Source: Pomacea canaliculata (lineage: Eukaryota > Mollusca > Gastropoda > Architaenioglossa > Ampullariidae). Taken from it: 64,000 nucleotides of DNA. The position numbers and the translations under genes were made by a program. The notes under the pieces were generated by a model that saw only the letters and a list, made by a program, of their open reading frames with translations, searched no databases and was not told the DNA's origin. The stretch spans positions 42,217,760-42,281,759 of the forward strand of contig NC_037592.1 of assembly GCF_003073045.1 (NCBI RefSeq), in the 5' to 3' direction. Positions 36,501 through 48,500 of the stretch are shown in pieces (positions within the stretch are counted from its first letter, which is position 1; each line of letters starts with the position of its first letter).

Positions 36501-39500
36501 GTTGTTTTAGTCAGTTCTTGGTCAAGGTGTCACCAGTTAGCACAGCAGCCAGTAGTGACCATGTCAACTGGTGGGAGAGTAAAGCTGGTGTTGTTACTGG
36601 ACACAGCAGCCCATAGTGACCACATAAGATAGTGGGAAACCATGGGTCTGGGGCTTGAAACTGGATGCAGTAGCCGGTTGGTGACCACCTGGGTCAGTGT
36701 GAGACAGTGTGAGTGGGTGACCGCCGAACATGTCACAAGTCTGCGTGGGTGGGTGGGCATTCGATTTCTTTGTTGTTTCCAGTATTTTTTTTTTTTTTTT
36801 TGGTACGTGAAGGCCTTGATTAGCTGGTTAGAGGCTGCACCTCTGATGAGTGTGAGTCTATGTTTTGTCTGTGATCAAGTCAAAACAACCTACTAGGCTA
36901 AGAGTCTGACTGCATTAGAGTTATATCATGTTTGTTAGTTTAAGAATGTGATTGCTTGGTCACGGCACATGTGATGCGTACCCTTTTTGATGGTCGAATA
37001 TTGAAGAACTCAATAGGACTGTATTAGGTCTTAGATATAGGTGGGACCCTGGGAGTTGGAGGGGGGATTTTTCCATATTAAAGCCACCTAGTGAAATTTT
37101 CCTCTTGTTTTCTCCATAGGCTTGTCCTTGCTCTTGTCCTTGTTGTTGTCGTCATTGTTGTCATACTACATCTTCATCTTATTCTTCCGCTTTGTCTTCG
37201 TCCGTTTATACTCCTTTGGGTTCGAAGTCATATCTTTTTCTACATTTTGTCTACCCCTTTGTTCCTTCTATTCATCGCCTTCATCATCCTGTCCCTCGTG
37301 TGGCATGTGGAGCATGCAAATCTGTGCAAGTGATCCACAAGGCAGCTCGGACTGTGGACCAGCAAAGGGACCCTGTGTACACGCTGGAGTGGTGGTCAGC
37401 ACAAGAGCATGGAGCAGAGCCACAGAGAGTAAAGGAGAAAGTACAAGCAAAGTACAAACAATTTTCCAGATCTGACGTTAGGCCTGAAGGTCTCAGGGAC
37501 AACTACTGTCATCACTCTGCAGTACTGTGCCACAGTGTGTGCAGGTGTTTGTTTCTTTCTCCCTACTACTGTTGTTAATTTTCTTCTGTTTGGGCCTTGG
37601 TGTAGTCCATTGGATTTCATTTGTGGATTTTATGTGTATATGTATCCACTTTTGTGTCAGCATGTGAATAAAGTTCTTCTTTGTACCTTTTATTTCATCT
37701 TTGCTGTGGTCTACGCTCATTAGTGGTTTACTAGGAGCGTCGTATACCACCCCTGGCTAAGCGAGTGGTTGTGTTTGTGCCAGCTGTTTGGGCAATTGAG
37801 AATGCTCTTCCATTGATGCTGGGGAAATTATGCAACAGTATATAACACAACAAAATAATACAAGAGCATTTTTTTTGGCATGTACACATATGAAAATATT
37901 ATTTTTTTTATATATTTGTCAGCACGGTGATGTCAGTGTCTTCAGTCTTGCCTGGAATCAGCAAAACTCAAAGCTGATCATGTCCTGTGGAGCTGATGGC
38001 TTCTGGTAATTCTTTTTGTCATTTATGGCACAACATTTTCCAATCATATGCTGGACGTTTTCCTACTTAATAGTCATGTGATTTCACTGATCTTCCATGA
38101 GTTGCCTTTGGGACTACATATATTTTGTTATCACTTTGTCTTTTGCTGTGCAATTATCTGAAAGACAGTCTTCCTTTTCCCTCTATGGAAATGGTCTACA
38201 TCTGGCAGATGTAGGATGGTGTTGATGTCATGTTGCAGCATGATTCATCAAGTCGATGGGAAGCTGGTCCATAAGTACAAGCATCCAGCCCCTGTGTATG
38301 GAGGTGACTGGTGTCCATTCAGCAAGTGAGTGTAGAATTGTATTCTCTGCCTATTGCATGATTAAAAAAACCCTGATTTATTACCCTGGCAATGCATCTA
38401 TCTTTGGACATCCCTTTGAAATTTCTACAAAAGGGACAAAATGATGATGATAACACCCATAGGGACTGTTTGCTGGCTGTAGATAACAAGTGCTACTGTA
38501 TGATTCGTGGGTTACACTTTTTTTGTATAATGTTGAAGTCTAGAAATGGAAAGAAAGAGATACTTATATTATTAGCTGTGATCTAATTCATGCCTTCAGG
38601 CCACAAAAGAATGTGAAATACAAAATGTAAGAAGGTGACCTGAGAAAACTTGGTTGTAATATCACCCTACTCTTTTTAATAACTCAGCATGTAGTGTAGG
38701 GAGTAGGCACTTTATTCTGTTCTCTGCCGGTTGGTAGTGTTGGTAAGGCAAAACATACACACCCTTGCTCTCGATAGGTCGTGTTGTATGTGCTGTCCCT
38801 TCCTACTGACCCTGTGATCTCTCCACCCAACTCTCTTATTCACCTAACACCCGACTTTCCTCAAAACTATCCCTGCACCCTCCTCCTGTTACCAGGTGAC
38901 CCCATCCCACTCATGCTCCTTTGGTCAAAGGGTCACCGCCCAGCCAGTTGCTCCCCCTGTACATGTTGCTCTCTCTCTCTGTGCATATGTGTGTATGTGT
39001 GCATGCCATATTCTATACTACTATAAAAATATGAGATAGTTCAAGTAGCAGATTATAACAATATGAACCAAAAAGTAATTTCACAAAAGGTCAGGAGACA
39101 CACTTCTGTAAAATCTGCTATATTTATTTACATTTTAAGAAAATGTGAAATGTCAGTCTGTAATTGTTACTGTTTATAACCTAAGTGTTAAAACCTTCTT
39201 TTTTAATTAGAAGCCAATTATACTGCTTATATTCTGGAATTCCAGAGAGATATTTGCAACTGGATGTGAGGACAGTCTGGTTAGAATATTCTGCATGGGT
39301 ACAAGCGACAGCCAGCCAATCAAAACATTAGCAGGTGGGAACAAGCATTGTCTCCACTCTTGGAGTGTTTTATCCAGCATTTACAAGTTGATTTGTGCAA
39401 GTATGAGTCACCTGGATTTATCAGTTGATTTGCACAAGTGTGATCGAGTCACCACTGCATTTACTAGTGATTTCTGCAAGTAGGAATCACACACAAGCTG

Positions 39501-42500
39501 GTAACAAGGAGAGGCAGGATGATATGTTAGCATGTAGATGCTGGAAACTAGTCAAAATGTTCCTCTTTAGATTTGTATGTGTATATATATATAGTTGCTT
39601 TGTAAAATAAATAAAAACTGGTTTAATTCATCAGATTATTATATTTCCTAATGCTAAAAGTTGACTAAGCATTTTTAGAAAAAGGTAGTGCCTGACTGAC
39701 TGAACAGCCAGATCAGCAGATAATTGCTAAAAGCAGCCCAAGACTTCCTAATTTAAGTACATTAAGTGCATGATTTGTGCTTGTAAGTGCCAGTTGATTG
39801 TTATTTCTGAGTTAGCTGGTCTTCCTTTTTATTTATTGGACAGGACACACAGCCAAAGCTTTTCATGTTCGCTGGTCACCATTGAGAGAAGCCATCTTGT
39901 GCAGTGGGGCTGATGACTGGTGAGCTTCTCCAAAAATTAACTTTCCTTCATGATTCTGTATTTCTCAAACTTTATAAATTAACTTTCTATCACAATTCAG
40001 TATTTCACAAACTTTATGAAATTATTTACAGGAAAACTGAAGGGAAATGGTTTGTTACTGTATTGTTCAACTTGCAGTTGCACAGAGGTTCTTTTAGTAA
40101 ATTAGTTACTTGTTGAATAGACAAAGAGGTGATCCCTATTTGTATAGTTATATTGTGCATAAAATTAATTAGTTTTCTGTTTTTATGTAACTGATTTGCC
40201 TCTCATGGAGCTAAGTTTGTGCTCCAGGCATAGGCATGCTAATTTTGTAGGTTTTGTTTACCTTCAGCACAGTACGAGTGTGGAATTACATCAAGGAAGA
40301 ATGCGTCTGCAAGCTGTCAGGCCACACACAGCCTGTCCGGGGCTTGACATGGAATCATGAGATTCCCTACTTGCTCATTTCTGGTAGCTGGGATAACTCT
40401 ATCCGTGTATGGGACACTCGCGATGGTGCATGCATCTATGTTGTGCTTGATCATGGGAGTGATGTGTACGGTAAGTCACTTCCAATGTCTTGTAAAGACT
40501 TCAGAGCACATTTTGCTAACTGCATGTTCTGGTTGTGGTGCTTGGCCCTATCCCACAGGCCACACAGCCCATCCTTCCATTCAGCGGCTGGATAACTCTT
40601 AATGAACCTCCATTCCTTACTGTTGGGGATGGGGAATTAGTGTTTTAATTAAGGCTAAGCCAGCAATTAAGGCTACATTGCGGCAAGGCAGCTAGTCCTG
40701 TAAACAGATGCCACATGCAGAGAAAGAACAGTGTGCCCAAGATGAGAGTTAACTGTTACACCGCCAGACCGCCCTGTGTGTGTGAGAGAGAGAAAGAGAG
40801 AAAGTTGATCCAAGTCAATATATATGTATAAAATATATGTCATGTGACTAATTTGTACAGAGAACATGCCATTTTATTTTCAGTACAATGAGTAATACCG
40901 AATAGTAACTTATGTACTTCGTGAGATTAGTCGTCAAATCGACTGCAAGCTTTGGTTTAATTGACTTTCGCTGTGGCCAAATTAACTCAGGTTTGTAGAT
41001 GAGTCAGCTAAGGTGGTAGCCCATGTAACACCTGAACTTTGTGTACATGCAGCACATTTGCCACAGTGTGCTAACATGTATATCATTAGGTATATATATA
41101 TATGTAACAGGGTTAGATGCGGGCTCTTCCCGCAATCCTTCCACAATAACAAGACTCAACACTCTCGTGGGTTCCAGGTCGTTTATTTCTAATGCCAGTC
41201 GATAGTGCTGGCTTTGGCGAACTCGACACAACACACTCTCTCTCCTCCAACCAACTCAAAGATCGTAATCCCTGCTCGTGTGTTTGGGAAAAGGCCCCGA
41301 CTACACATCTCCCCTAAACTATATACTAAAAGAGCACGTGACTACTCGCCCCTCAATCTGCCCGGTTCTCACTCTATCGCTCTAATACAGACGCAACTAC
41401 TGACCACTGCGCTATTCCACTACTACTCCATCTTACACCCCCCTACCCTGGACCTCGATCGCCTCCATCAGTCTTCTCACATTCCGCACAGGTCGTTCAA
41501 TTAACACCCGCACCTGTGAAGTGGTGACTGCGCTATATCTCTAATTTTCGCCTTGACCGTGTCGTCAATCAAGGCGGCCTGTCGTCCGTTTTTCCCCCGA
41601 TCGGCGATCATTCGTCACCCACCTATTGTTTCCACTTGCTCCCACGCCGCCCCTCCATTGTTTCACTGGGCCGGCACCCGGCCAGCGACCACCACTCCAC
41701 CCTCCCTGTGCGCGTGTATGGACCACCACTCCACCCTCCCTGTGTGGCATCCTCCATCCACCTCCTTCCGATGTCCCACACCACCCACACTACCATATAT
41801 ATAACATCTACCACTCTGTGCCATCATAACACATAACATGTACTATTGGGTTAGTAACATATATACTTTTGGGTACTTGTAACATGTCTTTTCCCATTCT
41901 TTTGAATTCTATTCATGCCGCCAGTGTTTATGGGGACTGGTCTTTAAGACGGGATGCTGATATCTTTGTCAACTGTTTTCAAATACAAACAGGACTTACT
42001 TGTCATCCTGAGCAGCCATTTCTTCTGGCATCTTCTTCACGTGATTCAACATTGCGATTATGGTCCCTCATGCCACTACTGCAGCCCCTGGAGTTGAGCA
42101 TTTTGGCCGACATGCCCCCAGCTGATGTGTTTAGCACACCAGGTGAACTACTGCAGACACACACATACATAGACACCACATAGCTGTCTTTCAAAATGAT
42201 GATCAACAAGTTAACAGGTGGGAGGAGCACATCATGTTTATTTAATTCTTTTTTTTTACATGTGCAATAGCAGGTCTAATGAAAATGAAGCAAGTTCTGT
42301 CTGTAAATCTGTAAATATTCACATGTTTGAAAGGTACTGTGTTTTATACAATGTTAAAAACAACATATATTGACCTCTTGAATTCAATCAACATCAGGCA
42401 AGTTAGCTACTGTACAAGATACAGGGGTATGAATAAAAATTAATGTGTTTTTGAGTGTTTTGGAACACTTTTGCAATAAAAGTTATTTATAACAGTGAGA

Positions 42501-45500
42501 ATTCTGATACAAGTTTCTAAACCTAAAAAAAATTCTAATTTCCTTGGACAGAGAGGGCTATGTCACAGGGCACAAATCCTAAGCTAACTGGCAGTGCTTC
42601 AGAAAACATCAGAGACAGGCTACACAGAATCACTGGTCCTGATAGCCACCGCCAGCTCATCATATGCTTCTCCAAGTTCTTTTCAGTATGTAAGGGAAGA
42701 ACATTCTAGACTCTTACTCCTTTGCTGATTCCCTAAGCACCTATGAGAAGCTTTACTTCAGCTCAAGAAGTTTTCACATCATGTGACTTATTTTCACATA
42801 TTCACAAAAATAGCATTTCAAACTTATGTGATGGTTGCTCATATTATAAACAGATTTGAAAAATCGTATTTATGTATGGAACTTTTTTTAACAGAAATAA
42901 ATTTTGAACTACATGTAAAGATGAAAATAAGGAGAATATGTAGGTTCTTACCAACCACCATTCTTTCCTAGAGTATCTAGTTTATGGCAAGCCATGCCTA
43001 CCTACAGTATGTGTGTAGCTTATGACAAGCTATGCCTAGACTATGTAGCTAGACAAGACGTATCTAGTGTATGTAGTTTATGACAACCCATGCAGTAGAT
43101 TTATTGGATTTTGCTGCTGGTATTTTTTTTTTGTAGCTGCCTATGGGTACAGAGAACCTTTGGGATCTGGTCACCTTGGCAACAGGAACAGATGTGATGA
43201 TGCTGTCCCCAAACTACAGGAATGGTATCGTCCATTCCTCACATCTCACCAAGTTTAAAGCTGTAAGTCTGAGCTGTGAAGGGATATCTTCATTCAGCAA
43301 ACTTTTCAAGTGTGAACCAGGTTCAGGTAGTCAAAGGTTCTTTCTTAACTAAAAAGTTGGTCAGCCACAATTAAATAGGTTTCATGTTGATTTATTATCT
43401 GTTCTTGTAGTTTGTTTTTTTTGACCCTGTAATTATGATGTTCTGTTTTTTAATTTACCCAAGCCCATAGTTGATGAATCAAAGAATGGTGCTTCCCCAT
43501 GCATGAATGACATTCTAGATTACTTTCTTCTTGTTTAATGGTGAAAGAATAAAAAAAAAGGAGGAATAACATGAAAAGTGATGTATCTTGTTTTTATCTT
43601 GCATAGGGCATCCCATGTACTCATGCAGAACCTTAAAATGTGGTGATTTTTTTTCTTTGGGCTACTAATCCATCTAGTATTATTATTATTGATATATTAC
43701 TATACATATGTGGAATATTTCCTTTTAATTGACATATTTTAATATACATAGTGTATACATAGTATATTATTTTAATAGTAAGCAAGTATTTTGTCACTTT
43801 TATATACTCACAAAATATTATATATTTTGGTGCTACAACTGGTTAGCATACTTTCTTTTTCTCTTTTCACATGAGAGCTGAGCCAGTCAGCTGCAATTAT
43901 TGACTAGCAGATGAAAGGTTCCAATAGCATATCATGGAAAGCTTTTTCCCACCCTGAAAACTATTCTCACCAGGGTTCAGAACATAGTTTCTCCTAGTTA
44001 AGAACAAAATTGCTGATGATGATTACTGATCTTTCTGAAGTAGTTTGGCACAGGCAAGGATCAGAACTTTACAGGGTGATTTATTTTACCATCACCATAC
44101 TTATTTACCTTTCTCTCTGTATCCTTGAGAATGTAATATTTTTATATGTAGTGCACTATATATATGGCTTCAGACTTTCCTTATTTCTATAAGTAGTGAT
44201 TGGTTAACATCACAGCTTTAAACTGTGAGATATAATTTCAAGCTGGTGAAGACTGATGTTCCATAACAGCCATACATACAATGTACATGTACCATGTAAA
44301 CGTTACAGTGATTGAAGATGCACTGATGTATTTGATTGGCTTGCTGCAGTCACAGGCACAAGAGCTTGAGATGGTGAAAATGTCCAAGTTTGGTGGAGGT
44401 GTGGGAGCACCTACAAAAGAGATCGACTCCGAGAAGCTGCTGGCATACATATCTGCCTTGGAAACATCCAACGATATTGTGAACTCATGGTGGAACTTGA
44501 CCAGGTATTCCAGTCGAGAGTGCTGAGTGCATGGTGAAGGTAGCTAGGCAAGTACATAAAACTGGGGTGGGCAGCTATATCAAAGACATTGGTAACCTTA
44601 AATAACCACAATAACCCTGTTAATGACAAGGCTTAAAGGGAATGAAGTCTGCTCAGCATGAATGGCACATCTTGTACAGCATATTACTGTTTTGTGATTG
44701 TCAGTGCGAGATGATTGTAATAATGCTGACAGTAAAACTTAAAACTATATCTTTATCGCTTATGAATGTTTTCATCAGTATAACGTGCTGGAGATAATGC
44801 TGACAGTAAAACTGCATCTTTAAATGTTCTCATCAGTGGGAGAGGGCACTGGCAGTGGCACCTGGTGTCTCCATCAAATACTGGAAGTCTCTGACACAGA
44901 GGTAAATATTCACAAATGAAAAAAGCACCAAAACATTTTTCTCCTCTTAAATGCTCATTTCCTGTGTCATTTTAGTGTACATTTTAAAAACTTCTATTAC
45001 ATTAGGTATAGAGTAAGTTATTTAAAGTCAAAATACATTTATATTCTGGCTGTCATTCAATTTTCTTTGGAAGTAAAATTGTAGTCTTCTTCACAATTTA
45101 TGTGTCATGCTATAACACTTGCCATGTTTACTTTCAGCTTTACTTGTCAGATCCTCACAGAATATCCTTTGTTGTCACTTGCAATTTATCAGGTATTCTC
45201 AGTACCCCCTAAGTGATTTACTTTGTATTTTGTCAGGTATTGTCAGCATCTCATTTCATTCTTGTCAGGAACTGTCAATCTCTCCTCACTAACTTCTATT
45301 ATGTCAGGTATTGTCAGAATGTCCTCATCTTTTCTGTTACTGTTATCTTCTCCTCCCTCACTTCTATTATGTCAGATACTCTCAGTATCTCTTCACTGTC
45401 TTGCTTCTGTCTTGTTAGGTATTATCAGTATCTCCTCACTGTCTCACTTCTGTCTTGTCAGGTACTGTCAGTATCTCCATAGCAAAGACAATGAAGACAT

Positions 45501-48500
45501 CATCCCCTTCTGTGTTGCCATGGGAGATGCTCAGCAGCTGGTGACATATCTCCATGACAACGGACAGCTGATGGATGCTGTAATAGCATCACAGGCTGCT
45601 TGTGAAGAAACTTTTTGTCGCCCTCAACTTTGTGAATCATATGAAAGAGTGGGTGACGGCAAACTGGTGCCGAATAAGGAGGCTGACAGTAATGAATGGT
45701 ACAGCAGAACTCTTGTAACTGTTGATATTTGTTTCCTGTGTTTAGTACAGCAGAACTCTTGTCGCTGTTCATATTTGGTACCAATGTCAGGACTTTTATA
45801 TTCCAATTCTTTTATCTTATAAACTAAAGTCAGAAATAGAATTTGGCAAGGTAGATCCATACATAATTTCTAAAAGTTACTCCATTCAACTTTCATAATC
45901 TCTGTGTAGTATTCTTCATGCTTCCAAACTAGATTGTAAATTATTTAAATGTATAGTATTGTGCTAACTCAGCAGTATTCTGCTGGCAGTAATGGAAATG
46001 AGATCTGTTGCATTTATCATCTCAGGATGTTAAAACGAGACACAGTGCCAGTTGAATTCTTGATTAAAGAATGCAGTGCAATGGTAATGTAGTGTGCTAG
46101 AAAGTGGCTTATGTTAGTTGATACTGGCTGTGAATGTTGTAAATGGCTGGTTGATTTTTATATTAAAATGCTGACCATGGCTGATGGTTGGTTATTTTTG
46201 AGAAAATAATGAAGGTGGCAAAAGATCTGAAAGCAACTGTGATGTTTGATGTAAAACACATGAAAACAAGATTTCAGTATAACACGCATAAAGCTTTTGG
46301 AAGCATGAGTTCAATAGTAATAGTTCAGACAAAGTTTCAGCTACATGTAGTAAGAATTGTATATATATATATTTGCAAACGTCAAGACATAAGGTAGTTT
46401 GTACTTTTTGTTTCTGTTATTCTGCCAGTCTTTTGAAGAAATCGATGGCACACTTATCAGCATGGTACTTTAGTAATGGTTCTGCAGTACTGGCTGCTTG
46501 CTGCCACCTAGCTGTTGATGACTTTCAGGTATAATTTTTTTTTAATTAGAATTTTCCCTTCTGCAGAAAGATAGACAGTTCTTGTTGCTTACCCAGCTTA
46601 AGTCACTTGGAAGATTTGGGTTTTGTTACATTTTATTTTCTTTATTTGATAATTGACTGCCTTACTGTATGCATCTATGTCCCAGGGTGCCATGTCTAAA
46701 CTAATCCGTGGTAATGAGCTGGAGTTGGCAGTGAGTGTGGGGCGAGTGCTGAGAACAGTGCCAGACCAGCTGCAAGTGGCCACACAGCTTTTGTCCCAAA
46801 GATGTGAACTGCTAGGCAGATGGTAGTCATCAAATTGTGCATGTCTATTGTAGTGCACATTTCACATTTGGGTGTACATTGTTTTATGATGCCTTGGAGA
46901 TTTCATTCATGAGCATGATGGTCTGCTGATGTTTGTAGCCATTGTAATGGAATGTGTCTCAAGTCTCTATCAGCTATGCATTGATAGATAGGGAAGAAAG
47001 GTGCAGCAAAAGCTGTGAACTTTTCATCTTGATCTGTTTAGGCCAGTCAAACATCCCACTATCTTGTAAGACATCTTGAGAACGAATGCTACTAGAGTCT
47101 CTAACTCACTCTATTAAGTTTCAGAAGGCAAATTCTTTGAAAGTTGTCTTCTGAGAAAAAAATAGTCTTCTTTAATGTGAAATAAATAATTAACAGACTT
47201 ATTTTGGATTTTAGTGCTGATGTCTTCTTGCCTCTTTTGTTTTTATTTTCCTTATATTTCACTGACCTTGCATATTTGCCGTGATATAGCCCTAGTCGGT
47301 GGCACAGCATTAAACACAAACAACAATAGGACAGTAAAGGAGAAACTTAAAGCAGAGACATGTCTCACAATTAGGTTGTCCTGCAAAGATGGAAACAAGA
47401 AATATGCTATACAGGATAAACCTGTTAAAACCTGACTAAAAAAGCATGATGAATTTGTTGCATGGATTTTATACATTTTTCTGCATTCTTAGTTGTGACA
47501 TGCGAAGCTACTATAAGATGTATGAGATGCAAGAGAACTGTTTGTAAGCATAATGGACAGAAAATGAAGAAGAAACATTTTCTATCAAAAAGAGATATCT
47601 CCTCCACAGTGGACATCAAGGCATCGTAAAATGTCGTCTTGGCCGAGAGAGCGTTTTGGCCAAAGCTTTCTAAGCAGATAGAGTCCATTACAGAAGTGCA
47701 CAATTTGCATCAGTCCTGAGCCACTCATCACACCAGCATGGCAGAAAGTTGGCATGGACATCACTGTACTTATGGACTATTATTCACGTTATATTGAGTG
47801 GCCACACCTAAAGAATATGAGATATTTTCCCGCCATGGAATTCCACAAATCGTCATCTCAGACACGGCCCGCAGTTCTCCAGCAAGCAGTTCCAAACGTT
47901 CGAGCTCACACAACAAGCAGTTCACTCCCACAAGCGAATGGCGAAGCCGAACCGTTCAAACTGTGAAATATCCTGAAGAAGGCAGATGATCCTTATAGCG
48001 ATTCTCATATATCGCGCTGCACTTCAGCGTACCAGAAGACTACGCACCATGGTCCCCACCATACCATCTCAGTTTTCCGAGAAAAGGAAAAAGAAAGAAG
48101 GACTTTCATAAGAAGACGAGATGCAGAAGTTGAAACATAAACAGACTTCGACAGAGCACACCGTGCCAGACCAGCCGCTGACATCAGTCTCTGCCCAACA
48201 GGTCATATGAGGTAGAGACTCCCTACGGTCGCCAACGACGCAACCGCCGTCTCTTGATTGATCCCAATCCAGACTCCCAGACTCCCAGACCTATCCAAAG
48301 ACTCTGTCGTCCCCTTATTCCAACAAACCCAAAGTAGGATCTGTCTACACTCAGACGATCCAGACGTTACTGTTGACAATCCAGAGGAAATCGCTCCTCC
48401 AGACCAGCCTGTCAAGACTAAAGAGTGGTCGCACCATCAAGATCCACAGAGACTTGACTTTGTAAATGATTGACTCGAAGCAAACGCACATAGACTTGAA

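Noticed and set aside
37192..37578. 128-residue frame in a WDR17 intron
   Set aside because: Not needed by splice phases of WDR17, no recognised similarity, low-complexity start.
45213..45822. Extended reading frame upstream and downstream of WDR17 exon 17
   Set aside because: It is the minisatellite and intron read through. The true exon is 45462-45698, shown by flanking AG/GT sites and homology.
48203..48473. Independent small gene near the gypsy remnant
   Set aside because: Frames are explained by the decayed 3' end of the retrotransposon pol region.
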